In this document: one piece after another, positions 42,878 through 51,754 of the stretch | Numbering within the stretch: position 1 is the first letter of the stretch | How the letters are laid out: every line of letters starts with the position of its first letter | Origin: Burkholderiaceae bacterium 16 | Lineage (GTDB): Bacteria > Pseudomonadota > Gammaproteobacteria > Burkholderiales > Burkholderiaceae | Length of the DNA stretch: 64,000 nt | Reading direction: 5' to 3' | NCBI GenBank assembly: GCA_000955785.1 | Contig: JYOD01000086.1 | Coordinates: 36,951 to 100,950, forward strand | Translations under genes and position numbers: made by a program | The notes under the pieces: model-generated | What the model saw: the letters and a program-made list of their open reading frames with translations, nothing else | The model's database searches: none | Told to the model about the DNA's origin: nothing

Positions 42878-43083
42878 CCGGGCCTATAGGTCTTTGCATG
42901 GACGAAGCCACGCACCTTCATGACCTTGCCTAGGAGGGCTTCAATATCTGAGAATACGCCCTCTTCCCGCAATTTCTCATAGGCTGGCGGGTCAAGCCGC
43001 TTCAACGCGCTCAGAGTTGTGCGCGCGTCCCGCATATTGTCGGTCACATCCCCCATGTACTCGAGAGTAATCATCGGCTTCAC
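42874..43083 (-). CDS. Small hypothetical protein, 69 residues
   Basis: An unrecognised, charged helical protein (RTTLSALKRLDPPAYEKLRE). Start GTG 43083 has GGAGAGG closely upstream; ATG 43074 is an alternative. It is coupled to the downstream kinase gene by a 4-base overlap. Confidence 0.6.
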   Translation of the reverse strand: MKPMITLEYMGDVTDNMRDARTTLSALKRLDPPAYEKLREEGVFSDIEALLGKVMKVRGFVHAKTYRPG

Positions 43084-43215
43084 GGCCTCTCCTCGCTAGT
43101 CTGACTGCTTCGTTTGGTTCGTGCCCCGTCGTTCTGTTTGTTGACCACAGCCTTCGCCGTAATGAGAATGGACCCGTGCAGTGGCGAGATCCGCCAGGTC
43201 TTTTGCAATGTCCTG

Positions 43216-43362
43216 CTACAGCCGGCTGACGTGTTCGCGCACCAGCACCCAGAGCGCCGCCCAGTCCACCACTTCACGGCTAGCCCAAACGACAAGCAGC
43301 AGGCCCGTGAGGCGGCCCAATGCCCAGCGCCGACGCATTGGTGGAGGCAGATCGCCAAACAT
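43216..43362 (-). CDS. Possible small membrane protein, 48 residues
   Basis: This frame starts MFGDLPPPMRRRWALGRL and continues with a hydrophobic helix (LTGLLLVVWASREVVDWAAL). It begins five bases after the bactofilin stop, as expected in an operon, but has no clear ribosome site. An overlapping frame is also open (to 43080) but is Cys/Trp-rich and less protein-like. Confidence 0.42.
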   Translation of the reverse strand: MFGDLPPPMRRRWALGRLTGLLLVVWASREVVDWAALWVLVREHVSRL

Positions 43363-43366
43363 GCAA

Positions 43367-43885
43367 TCAGGAGGTCCGAGCAAGGTTGCCCTGCAGCACG
43401 CCACTGGAGTCCATGTCGCCGTAGCGAATATGCTCGGCAACCAGCGTTCCGCCATTGCGTAGCGACACGGTTGCGACTTCCTTCGCGTCAATCCTTCCCC
43501 AGTTGACGAGCAGGTCTGCCGCGGTCACGGTCGAAGCCTGGATCGCACCCAGGTTGAAGAGTCGCTTGACCGAGATTTCTGCGCTGATCTCCGCACCCTC
43601 CGCCAAGATCAGCGTGCCGTTCGGGATGTTGATGGTTCCCTTTGGCAGACTGCCCGCAAAATAGAGCCCGCCCGCCAGGATCTCGATGGCGCCCTGGATC
43701 GCGCATTGGCCCTGTAGGACATGACGAATGTCTTCGGCCTGGTGGTCGATCACCAGTTCCTTGCCCTCGATCCGATAGCCGTGCGACACGGGTTCGCGTG
43801 CGGCAGGTTCGAACTGCGGGGTACTCGGCGCGAGCTGCACGGCCGGCGCAGCGGCCAATTGCGGGAGGGGATTAACGTTGTTCAT
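43367..43885 (-). CDS. Bactofilin-like (polymer-forming cytoskeletal) protein
   Basis: A 172-residue protein. After a Pro/Ala-rich N terminus of about 35 residues, the rest is a right-handed beta-helix with repeating short strands (GAIEILAGGLYFAGSLPKGT, then GTLILAEGAEISAEISVKRL), typical of bactofilins (DUF583). Bactofilins form filaments at the membrane and recruit cell-wall or polar machinery. Within a traB operon it could localise the mating apparatus; this role is inference. Confidence 0.75.
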   Translation of the reverse strand: MNNVNPLPQLAAAPAVQLAPSTPQFEPAAREPVSHGYRIEGKELVIDHQAEDIRHVLQGQCAIQGAIEILAGGLYFAGSLPKGTINIPNGTLILAEGAEISAEISVKRLFNLGAIQASTVTAADLLVNWGRIDAKEVATVSLRNGGTLVAEHIRYGDMDSSGVLQGNLARTS

Positions 43886-43913
43886 AGGCGCGGCTGAGAG
43901 GATGGTGGCTGGA

Positions 43914-44726
43914 CTAGCGGGCGGTCTCGGTGACGGTTCCGACCACTTTCTCCGACTGGGCGATGGGTGCGGTTTCTGTGATCGTTGGCGCCATCGGCGG
44001 GTTGGCCGGAAGCGCGCCCTTCAAGGTGACCTTGACACCGGCAGCTTCTCCGGCAGTGAGCGCCTTCTGTGTCGGGCGTGTTAGGGTCGCGCTCGGAAGT
44101 GGCGCGGGTAGCGGCAACGGTACGTCAGCAGTCGACTTGATCGCCGGCGGCAGGGTCACCGACTGCGCTGGCGCGGCGGCGACATGGGAGGCCTTCGGTA
44201 GCCGAGCTGGTTCGTCGGCAGGCGTAGCACTCGGTGGTGCTGCAGATGGTTGTGCGGCTGCGCGGTCGGCATCCCCAGTCTGCGGAGCAGACTGGGCCGC
44301 GGCGGCCACGGTGCCTGTCGCGGAATGGCTCGCCTCGGAAGGCGTCTCTGATACCGATACAGGCACCGGCGACACTGCGTTGACAGGGGATGCTTCAACT
44401 ACCGGCGCCGATTGCACCACCGGTGGCTTGCCCCGCTGCTGCCGATGCTGAATATATTGCTGCCCGACGACGCCCGCAAGGACGGGAGAGACAAGCAGCG
44501 CCCACAGTCCAATCTGTTTGCGATAGCGAAGCCACCACGCCACCGCACCTGCGACCCATTGCACATGGGGCTGCTCCAGCTTGCGCCTCGCACGATGTCG
44601 TTGGCGTGCGCGCGGAACTTCCATCGGCGACGGCTGCCCCATCTCAATAGGCCAGGCGGTCGGTGCCCGCGCCACGGTTTGCGCGCCGATGAGGGCAGTA
44701 AGATTGGGGCTGAGTTCAGATTGCAT
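43914..44726 (-). CDS. Membrane protein with Pro/Ala-rich periplasmic domain
   Basis: A 270-residue protein of unknown family. It has a basic cytoplasmic part, one membrane span (IGLWALLVSPVLAGVVGQQY, about 92-111) and a long low-complexity periplasmic part rich in Pro, Ala, Ser and Thr, like a VirB10 or TonB linker. ATG 44726 was chosen; a GTG at 44783 is possible. It lies between traB and the bactofilin gene. Confidence 0.6.
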   Translation of the reverse strand: MQSELSPNLTALIGAQTVARAPTAWPIEMGQPSPMEVPRARQRHRARRKLEQPHVQWVAGAVAWWLRYRKQIGLWALLVSPVLAGVVGQQYIQHRQQRGKPPVVQSAPVVEASPVNAVSPVPVSVSETPSEASHSATGTVAAAAQSAPQTGDADRAAAQPSAAPPSATPADEPARLPKASHVAAAPAQSVTLPPAIKSTADVPLPLPAPLPSATLTRPTQKALTAGEAAGVKVTLKGALPANPPMAPTITETAPIAQSEKVVGTVTETAR

Positions 44727-44807
44727 GGAGGTATTGAACGCCAAAACATGCCAATCGTGTTGGGCAAGATCTACGCTAAACACCGCCGGTTTCGATGCCG
44801 GTCCCGC

Positions 44808-45926
44808 TCAAGGCCGTGCCTCGCTAGTCAGAAGCGGACTGGCGAAAAGACGCGCCCAGGATCTGGCCACCGAGCGTTGAATGGATAATGCGCCAAGGGT
44901 GTCCCACCATCCGTTCGCGACCAGAATCACGGGCGTGCCATAGTGCAGGTGATAGAGCGGCAGCGACGTGCTGGCTTCGAAGCAGACCAGTAAGCTCGCG
45001 GGCTCGCCCGCGACGTCGATCGCGCTGCCGGTCCTCGCATAGTCCGCCGGGTACGGTTCAATGAACGGGATAGGCGCGATGGCCGGGGTGAAGGTGCCTT
45101 CCGGGAGGTGCCAGACGCCTTTGCGTAACGTTCCATCGTGCATATGGATACCCCCGACCAGCAGATGTTGACCGGGCTGCAAGGCCGCCCGAAGACTTCG
45201 CATCGCGGCCAGCGGCAAGGTGCCGAGCCAGTTTTCCGGAGCCACGATCACCGGCATCGACGAGCCGCGCACGACATCGGCAAGCCCGATCATGGCCTGT
45301 GCAGCGTCCTCGAAGGTTTGCGGCACGGGCGCTGCCGACCGGAACTGCAGCCCCTGCCAACCGGCAACGCCACGAGGGGGATGCCAATAGGCATGCAGGT
45401 TTAACCCCGCTGCGAGCACGGTAGCCACTATCAGCAGTGCCATCATCGCTTGCGGCGCTTTTCCGCCAGCATTGCGGCAGCCTACAATGGCAAGCGCCAT
45501 CCCAACGTACACGGCGACGCCGGCGTACCCCATTCCTGGGAAGAGCCAGCCCGCTCCTGCGAGCGGCGGCAATGGGAGCCAATACGCGAATGGCGGCAGC
45601 GACGGCAGCACAAGCAGCATCACGCCGCGCAGCCACTGCGGACCCGGCAGCAGCGCCGGCGCCGCCATCAGCGCTGCGTATAGGCACTGCACCGCCAGAG
45701 CGAGCCACAAAGACGCCCCGGACGCGTAAGCTGACGCCGCGACGCACCACGCGGCACCGAAGTACAAGCAGACGGCTCGGGCATAGCGTACGGCTGCGGT
45801 TTGGCTGTCGGTCGCGAGCGGCAGGATGATATAGCCTAGGCCGCTAGCTGGCGGCAGGGAGAGACAGCTGCCGAGCAACAGGCTGGCAATGTCATCACTT
45901 ATGATTTTTTTGCTCATGCTACGCAT
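44808..45926 (-). CDS. traB: TraB-like conjugal transfer protein (carbon-nitrogen hydrolase type)
   Basis: A ~372-residue protein with about six N-terminal membrane spans and a C-terminal nitrilase-like domain. Catalytic-site candidates are Glu in VIVAPENWLG, Lys in GTLRKGVW and Cys in LLVCFEAS. The plan is that of TraB from Ti plasmids and TrbP of IncP, related to apolipoprotein acyltransferases but with a different, poorly known role in transfer. ATG 45926 is taken as start; ATG 45917 (MSKKIISDD) is equally possible. First gene of a minus-strand operon, divergent from the leading operon. Confidence 0.78.
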   Translation of the reverse strand: MRSMSKKIISDDIASLLLGSCLSLPPASGLGYIILPLATDSQTAAVRYARAVCLYFGAAWCVAASAYASGASLWLALAVQCLYAALMAAPALLPGPQWLRGVMLLVLPSLPPFAYWLPLPPLAGAGWLFPGMGYAGVAVYVGMALAIVGCRNAGGKAPQAMMALLIVATVLAAGLNLHAYWHPPRGVAGWQGLQFRSAAPVPQTFEDAAQAMIGLADVVRGSSMPVIVAPENWLGTLPLAAMRSLRAALQPGQHLLVGGIHMHDGTLRKGVWHLPEGTFTPAIAPIPFIEPYPADYARTGSAIDVAGEPASLLVCFEASTSLPLYHLHYGTPVILVANGWWDTLGALSIQRSVARSWARLFASPLLTSEARP

Positions 45927-46031
45927 TTTCGGCAAAAGCCTGCACCAACATCAGCGCTAATAGATCTAAATTTCCAGCCAGTTTCTGCGGCGCCTGGACG
46001 CCTCGCGGCATAGCGTGTCGGAGCGCTTTCC

Positions 46032-46124
46032 TGGCTATTTTCGGGCACAGAACTGGCCGCTTCGCCTCACGACGTATTTAGAAATCAAAGGATTACGCGC
46101 GCGAAAATTGCCCACTGCGGGCAA
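46032..46124 (+). promoter_or_regulatory. Composite regulatory module, copy 3
   Basis: Box B at 46032-46059 (contains GGGCACAGAACTGGCC, the exact reverse complement of the copy-1 16-mer). Then a 48-base gap with core TTAGAAATCAAAGGATTACG, and palindrome A TTGCCCACTGCGGGCAA at 46108-46124, 132 bases before the ATG at 46257. Same internal spacing and same orientation relative to its gene as copies 1 and 2. It lies in the divergent region between traB and the leading operon. Confidence 0.82.
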
Positions 46125-46256
46125 ATTCAGGCTGTCACGAGGACCGCCACAGCCTCTTGGTCGCGAATCGCGCGCGTTTTAGCCGCGCTCTCGCCCGCAC
46201 CGATTCCCGCCCTTCGCGCACGATTGAGAGGCATTCATCTAAACAAGGAACCACGA

Positions 46257-47158
46257 TGCCCCTCAACGCCATGGACAGCATCCACGACGAGCTCGGCAGC
46301 GGCCCAGGCGCGGAGCACGATGAACTGCTGGAGGCCGCCGAAGAGTCGCGCGTCGCGCTGGCGGCCGAGGCCGCGGAGGCCGCCGCCGGCAACTCGGTCT
46401 CCGTAGCGGCTGACAGCGCTGCCGAGCAGGCACTTGCCAACGACCTGATTCGCCGCGCCAGCGCGCAGCGTGAGCGCGGCAAGCAGGAACTCAAGCGCAA
46501 GATCGCCGGGATCCCATCGGTGCAGCAGCACGTCATGCTCAATGACCAGGTGGTCGCCTCGTCGTTCACCCGTTTTTTCTACCTCATCGACAAGGGCGCC
46601 GAGCTCATGCGCCGGCGCGGCGATGCGATCATTGGCGAGCAACGGGCCGCCAAGCTGCGCGAGCAACTCCAGGCGCTCATCAGCGCCGTCGACACCGAGG
46701 TACGCCGGAACCTGGAGGCCACGCAGGCGCTCGTCGACCGCGACGCCTATGCCGAGGGCGCGATTGCCGTCAGCTACACGGGCCCAGCGTACGAGGAAAC
46801 GATCCAGATCCGCTCCCGCGAAGGCCTGGCGCTGCAGCGTGTCTTCACCCTGTACGACCAGCTGCTGGCCCTGATGGTCAACCTGGAGTGGAACGGCAAG
46901 ATCGACGCGAGCGAGGTCGACCAGATGCGCTACCAGACGAAGCAGAAGATCCGCCCAATCTTTCGCTTTGCCGCGCGAGCCAACATCGGCATGCAGACCT
47001 CGCGGGCACGCAATGCGCAAGGGCGCCCCGGTCGCGGTACCAGCCGTGTCAACGACAGCGCCAAGGGCGACGCCGCCATCGTGGAAGCGGTGAGCAGCCT
47101 GCAGGAGAGTTTGGCAAAGGGGTCGTTCTCCAGCGCCACCGATGCCGATGCCCTCTGA
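46257..47158 (+). CDS. AcaB/DUF1845-like regulator, first gene of the leading operon
   Basis: A 300-residue protein. The N-terminal ~60 residues are acidic and Ala-rich. The middle is helical (SAQRERGKQELKRKIAGIP; RGDAIIGEQRAAKLREQLQ). Residues about 180-235 (SREGLALQRVFTLYDQLLALMVNLEWNGKID) resemble the DUF1845 family of integrative-element proteins, which I recall includes the IncC transfer activator AcaB. The resemblance is moderate. ATG 46257 is the first good start after the regulatory module. The stop overlaps the helicase start (TGATG). Confidence 0.55.
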
Positions 47159-49005
47159 TGCCCAGTGACGAACGCCTGCTTGCGGACTTGAATCCCGAGC
47201 AGCTCGAGACGGCGCGCTGCCGCACCTACTGTCTTGCCGTGGCCTGCCCGGGCTCCGGCAAGACCAAGACCCTGGCCTCGAAAGCGGCCTTTTTGCTGTC
47301 GGACGGCGCGTCAACCGTCACGGCCGTCACTTTTACCCGTGACGCCGCGCTGGAGCTGCGCGAGCGCATCGTGGCCATCGCCGGCGAAGCCGCCAAGCCG
47401 CGCCTGCTGGTCGGCACCTTCCACTCCATTGATCTCCTGATGAGCTTCCCCAAGGGCCGCAACGGCTTCGGCAGCGGCATCCTTGCCAACATGCGTTCGC
47501 CCTATGGTGATCGCCCGTGGGACATCGTGCGCGAGGGCGAGCGGCGCGGGTATCTGCGACGCGCCATGGCCCAAGCCGGCCTTGAGATCGAACTGGATGA
47601 GGCAACCCGCCTGATCGAGGACGCGAAGGCGGCCGGCAAGGGCCACGGCCTCGCGGACGCGCAACTGGAGCTGCTGGAGACCTATCAGCGCATCCTGCGG
47701 CGCAACGGTCAGGTGGACTTCCAGGACATTCTCCTGAAGACCAACGAAGCCCTCTTCTCTGGCGCCATGACACCGCTGCCGGTCGACTACCTGCTGATCG
47801 ACGAGTTCCAGGATACCGACCTGGTGCAATATCGCTGGAGCGCGCACCATGGCGCCGCCGGCAGCCAGATTACGGCGGTGGGCGATGACGACCAGTCGAT
47901 CTATGCCTTCCGGCGCGCGCTCGGCTATGAGTGCATGCAGATGTTCACCAAGGAGTTTCATGCCAACACCATTCTACTCGGCATGAACTACCGCTGCCGG
48001 GACGAGATCCTGTCGTCCGCAGGCAAGATGGTGCAGGCCAACCTCGGCCGTATCCCCAAGCTGCTGCGGGCGGCCAAGGGACCGGGTGGCCACGTCGAAT
48101 GGGAGCGGTTCAGCGACTTCGAGCTGGAAGCCGAAGCCTGCGTCGACGCCATCGCGGCCGCCGCGTCGGACGGCGCCTCCTTTGCGGTGCTCACCCGCGC
48201 CAACCGCCGGCTGGACCTGATCGAGGCCAGGCTGGTGGCCCGACAACTTCCCTACCGGCGCGCCGATGGCGAGTCCGTGCTGGACAAACCGGAGGTGGCC
48301 CTTTTCGGTGCGGTCATCGATGCCGTGGGCACGCAAAGCGCCCGGGCAGTGGACCAGGTGCTCGGCTGGGCGGGTCTGTCCGAGGACAACCTCGTACAGA
48401 TACACCAGCTGTTTGGCAATGCCATCCGGATCGGGGCGAAGCAGGACTTCGAGACCACCACGCTCTCATCTGACGCCATCGCCACCTGGAAGGACTTTGC
48501 CAAGCGCCACCAGGCCTGGGCCAACTTGAACATGGCGGGCTTGTACCACCTGATGCTGCTCGGCATTCAGGAGTGGCTGATGCTTCATGCGAAGGACGAC
48601 CGGACCAAGCGCATGCTGGAGGTCGCGGCGGCGATCTACCGCCCGGCGGGCAAGAGCCCAAGGGCGCGGCTCGACGAACTGCGCCTGGCCCGCCAGAAGA
48701 AAAAGAAGGACGAAACGGTGCCCGGCACCGTCCGGGTTGCCCTGATGACGGCACATAGCGCCAAGGGCCTGGAGTTTGACCGGGTCTGGATCCTTGGCGC
48801 CGAGGAGGAGGCATGGCCATCCAAGCATGGCGCCCTGGAAGAGGAGCGGCGCCTGATGTATGTTGCCATGACGCGGGCGCGCGAGCAGCTGTGGATCAGC
48901 GCCGCCGGCAAGCGCCGGCCCAGCCTGTTCATCGCGGAAACGGGAATTGCGCGCGCGCCGGAAGGGAAATACGAGACTTCGGATCGGCCTGCCCCGGTCC
49001 CTTAG
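47158..49005 (+). CDS. UvrD/Rep-family SF1 DNA helicase
   Basis: A 615-residue ATP-dependent 3'-5' helicase. Walker A is CPGSGKTKTL (Lys35), motif Ia VTAVTFTRDAALELRER, Walker B LLIDEFQDTD (215-219 DEFQD), motif III VGDDDQSIYAFR, motif V MTAHSAKGLEFD and motif VI LMYVAMTRAR. All motifs are intact, in contrast to the relic at 8313-9711. Start ATG 47158 overlaps the previous stop. Probably acts on DNA during transfer or establishment. Confidence 0.9.
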   Translation: MPSDERLLADLNPEQLETARCRTYCLAVACPGSGKTKTLASKAAFLLSDGASTVTAVTFTRDAALELRERIVAIAGEAAKPRLLVGTFHSIDLLMSFPKGRNGFGSGILANMRSPYGDRPWDIVREGERRGYLRRAMAQAGLEIELDEATRLIEDAKAAGKGHGLADAQLELLETYQRILRRNGQVDFQDILLKTNEALFSGAMTPLPVDYLLIDEFQDTDLVQYRWSAHHGAAGSQITAVGDDDQSIYAFRRALGYECMQMFTKEFHANTILLGMNYRCRDEILSSAGKMVQANLGRIPKLLRAAKGPGGHVEWERFSDFELEAEACVDAIAAAASDGASFAVLTRANRRLDLIEARLVARQLPYRRADGESVLDKPEVALFGAVIDAVGTQSARAVDQVLGWAGLSEDNLVQIHQLFGNAIRIGAKQDFETTTLSSDAIATWKDFAKRHQAWANLNMAGLYHLMLLGIQEWLMLHAKDDRTKRMLEVAAAIYRPAGKSPRARLDELRLARQKKKKDETVPGTVRVALMTAHSAKGLEFDRVWILGAEEEAWPSKHGALEEERRLMYVAMTRAREQLWISAAGKRRPSLFIAETGIARAPEGKYETSDRPAPVP

Positions 49006-49529
49006 CCGATGCCGTGTTCGTCGGCCAGTTCCTGCGCCGTCTTGCGCTGAAGCCGCAGCGCACTGCACTTGACCGCGGCATACGCCATCAGTACCGGCGG
49101 CAAGACCGCCAGTTGCTGGTCGCGATCGATGCGCCCCGCGTATCGCGCCACATAGAGACACCCATAGGCCTCGTCAAAGCGACGCATCAACCGAAACAAC
49201 CGTGCTCCATCCGTCGATACCAGACGCACTTCGACCTCCGCGTAGATCACCGGCGTCGTGGTCGGATGGATCGCATGGCAGCGAATCTCCAGCAGATCGA
49301 CCTCCGTCTCGAGCTGATCGAGGTCACGACGCACGACGCCCAGGTAGCCGCGCTGACGCGCGCAGGCCAGCATCTTGGTGGTCAGCAAGTGGAAGTCACG
49401 CCGAACCAGACGGCACACCAGTGCTGTTCGCAGCGGGAGCACGGCGCGGGATTCCACGGGCGTGCGCACCTCCTCGACACGGTGCGCATTTTTGATGACA
49501 AGTGAGGTCTTCTGGTCCATGGCAAGCAT
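49002..49529 (-). CDS. Hypothetical protein, possibly related to DUF1845
   Basis: A 175-residue protein convergent with the helicase gene and overlapping its stop by 4 bases. The stretch VRLVSTDGARLFRLMRRFDEAYGCLYVARYAGRID resembles the conserved part of the 46257 gene product (RVFTLYDQLLALMVNLEWNGKID), so the two may be distant paralogues. No catalytic motif. ATG 49529 or 49520. Confidence 0.55.
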   Translation of the reverse strand: MLAMDQKTSLVIKNAHRVEEVRTPVESRAVLPLRTALVCRLVRRDFHLLTTKMLACARQRGYLGVVRRDLDQLETEVDLLEIRCHAIHPTTTPVIYAEVEVRLVSTDGARLFRLMRRFDEAYGCLYVARYAGRIDRDQQLAVLPPVLMAYAAVKCSALRLQRKTAQELADEHGIG

Positions 49530-49845
49530 TATTTAGGGTTCGCCGCCGCCTGGGCGGGGCAAAACCGGCTGGAAATCGCACGCGACTCGCCGCTTTCCTT
49601 TCCCAGTGGCACGCCCTATGATGGATGCACTTCTCCGCCGCACAAGCGGCATTGCGTGATTGGCGAATACCAGCACGTTTCATCGCGAAGTCGCCCTTCG
49701 ACGCCAAGATGCGACCATTCTGTGGTGCTGGTCCCCTTCCATACCATGGGCCGGGATCATTTCCGCTGATGCGTGCGCCCTGCAATCCTCGCCGCTGGCT
49801 GCCGATGGCCATTGCCGGCGTCCTTCCACCTCCCCGCTGATCGAC
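49530..49845. other. Promoter-containing gap
   Basis: About 315 bases between the minus-strand 175-residue gene and the plus-strand small membrane gene. It should contain promoters in both directions. I see no copy of the composite module, and the open frames here have no ribosome sites. Confidence 0.4.
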
Positions 49846-49986
49846 ATGGAATCCCTTGCCGCCGTGCTGATCGTGGCCGTGCTGCTGCTGTTCGCCTTCG
49901 GGAAACGCGGCCGGTCCGACGATGACGCCCCGCAGATCGATCCATTCTTCTTTTCGCAAGACAAGGACAGCATGGACGACGAATAA
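49846..49986 (+). CDS. Small membrane protein, 46 residues
   Basis: One N-terminal hydrophobic helix (LAAVLIVAVLLLFAFG), then an acidic tail ending SMDDE. Unrecognised. The frame is short but the membrane-anchor plus charged tail is typical of real small proteins. It precedes a stem-loop-rich leader of the next gene. Confidence 0.5.
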   Translation: MESLAAVLIVAVLLLFAFGKRGRSDDDAPQIDPFFFSQDKDSMDDE

Positions 49987-50073
49987 CAGCTGCCTTCGCA
50001 GCGGAATGGCCTCGCCATTCCAGTGCATAGGGCACACGGACTTCCCAAGCCTCGTCGAGGCACACATGGAGAT

Positions 50074-50116
50074 CCACCGGATTTGCCGGTGGATAAACCG
50101 TCACGGCGATTGCCGT
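50074..50116 (+). promoter_or_regulatory. Double stem-loop leader before the Gp3-like gene
   Basis: Two perfect hairpins: CCACCGG/CCGGTGG (50074-50092, 5-base loop) and ACGGC/GCCGT (50103-50116, loop GATT), the second directly before GGAGAG and the ATG at 50131. Confidence 0.5.
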
Positions 50117-50130
50117 CATGGAGAGAAATC

Positions 50131-51534
50131 ATGGAGAAGTCCATCCTGTCGGACCGACTCAGCAACGGAACCGCGCGCCTGAATATATCGGGCCGTATCC
50201 GCAGCGGCACCAAGCTGCTCACCGCGGCCGCCGCAAAGAACCCCAAGGCCGTCTCCCTCTTTGCCCCGGCCGTTGCCGGCCAGCAGAAGTTCAAGGACGC
50301 CGAAGCGGCCATCGTCGCGCAGTGCAACATCCCCCATCCCACCCGTCCCGCCAACACGCCCCACTTCAATGTCTCCGGGGCAGACTTCGAGATGCCGGAA
50401 TTCGCCCGGCACATCCTCGATACCTACGGCGAGCCTGACGAACGCGGCGAGCCACGGCTTTACCGCTTCCCAATCGTCTTTCATACCGACCAGTTGCTCG
50501 ACTTCTTCCCCCACGCATTCAAGTCCTATGGCGGGGCGATCAACTACGAGTCCCTCTATGGGAAGGACGGCAAGCGCTACTGCATGTATCGCGAACCCGT
50601 GTTCCCGGAGCAAATCCGCGAGCAGCGCGCCCGGCGCATGAAGTTCCTCCCGCGCCGCGAGCTGGTCCCGCGCGGCGAGTGCAAGCCGGATTGCTGCCCC
50701 GAGTACCTGCAGGGGCTGTGCAAGTTCCGCGGCGACTTGCTGTTCTATATTCCCGACATCCCAACCGTCGGGCCCGTGTCGATCACCACGACCAGCCAGT
50801 ACGCCGCCGAAGGCATCTTCACGGACCTGATGCGGATCAAGACGGCGCTGGGCACGATCCCGCGCTTCAATCCATTCCAACCTGGCAAGCCGATCTACTG
50901 GCTCACCAAGGTGCAGGAAACGCGGACGTACTACGACGACCAGGGTGCCAAACGTCTGGGTATGCAGTGGGTGCCCAAGCTCACGGCGGATCTCGATATG
51001 GCGAAGGCCCTGAGCCTGAACACGGCCCCGGCGCTGTCGCTCGGCCTGGCGCCTACCGCCCCCCATGGATGGCTGGCCGGGACAACGCCCGGTACCCCGG
51101 CAACGCCGGCCCCCAGGCCGGACGCCGATCCTCCCGGCGACTACGATGCCCAGCTGCAAGTGCGGGTCCTACATGCTGTCAACGACAGCAACGGCGACCC
51201 AGAACTGATCAGCCACTGGGCCACGCTGCGGTATGGGCAGGATTGGTCCCGCGCCAATGCCTCGCTCGACAGCGTCCATACCGTCTTCCGCGGCCTGGGC
51301 AACGACGGCGCGTACGTCAACGCCCGTCTGCGTTTCGAGATCGCGGCATTGGTGAGCGGCATCGACGAAACGCTGCGCAAGCAGTACTTCAAGGCCAAGC
51401 TGGGCAACGGCTGGACACGCGAGATCGACCGGCTGGCCACCGCCGCCGGCGAACTCGAGGCGCTGGCAGAGCGCGGCGCGAACTATGCCAGCAGCTTGAT
51501 GCTGGGCTTCCTGGACGACCTGGAAGTCACCTAA
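50131..51534 (+). CDS. Gp3-like (phage recombination-directionality-type) metal-binding protein
   Basis: A 467-residue protein. The core (residues about 80-300) resembles the Gp3-like family annotated as recombination directionality factors or 'hydrolase or metal-binding protein' on mobile elements: FPIVFHTDQLLDFFPHAFKS, then a Cys cluster (CKPDCCPEYLQGLC, likely zinc) and GDLLFYIPDIPTVGPVSIT. A Pro/Gly-rich linker (~325-345) separates a C-terminal helical domain. ATG 50131 has GGAGAG upstream. It sits with sbcCD-like genes and SSB, suggesting a role on incoming or replicating DNA; the biochemical activity is unknown. Confidence 0.62.
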   Translation: MEKSILSDRLSNGTARLNISGRIRSGTKLLTAAAAKNPKAVSLFAPAVAGQQKFKDAEAAIVAQCNIPHPTRPANTPHFNVSGADFEMPEFARHILDTYGEPDERGEPRLYRFPIVFHTDQLLDFFPHAFKSYGGAINYESLYGKDGKRYCMYREPVFPEQIREQRARRMKFLPRRELVPRGECKPDCCPEYLQGLCKFRGDLLFYIPDIPTVGPVSITTTSQYAAEGIFTDLMRIKTALGTIPRFNPFQPGKPIYWLTKVQETRTYYDDQGAKRLGMQWVPKLTADLDMAKALSLNTAPALSLGLAPTAPHGWLAGTTPGTPATPAPRPDADPPGDYDAQLQVRVLHAVNDSNGDPELISHWATLRYGQDWSRANASLDSVHTVFRGLGNDGAYVNARLRFEIAALVSGIDETLRKQYFKAKLGNGWTREIDRLATAAGELEALAERGANYASSLMLGFLDDLEVT

Positions 51535-51722
51535 CGGTCGGCACCAACTGCCACGATGGCGCAGGCCTGCCTCGCGTCCGACACCGCTAACGCTTCCGTC
51601 GAGGCCTGACGCCGGCAGACCTTTCCTCAATGACGCATCCGCGTCTCCCCCGATTTTCCGGGGGCTTTCTCTTGCGCGCTCCCGCAGCGCGCAACGGAAA
51701 GCCGTTCCCTCGCTTTCCAATC

Positions 51723-51736
51723 GCCGCGAACGCGGC
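51723..51736 (+). promoter_or_regulatory. Stem-loop leader before the SbcD-like gene
   Basis: Perfect stem GCCGCG/CGCGGC with a 2-base loop, directly before AAGGAGGG and the ATG at 51755. Further upstream are an intrinsic-terminator-like CCCCC/GGGGG hairpin and a TTGCGCGCT/AGCGCGCAA palindrome (about 51645-51700). Confidence 0.5.
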
Positions 51737-51754
51737 AGGTAAGGAGGGACTTCC

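Noticed and set aside
43080..43358. Minus-strand open frame of 92 codons after the bactofilin gene
   Set aside because: TTG start, Cys/Trp-rich; the overlapping frame at 43216-43362 gives a more plausible small membrane protein.
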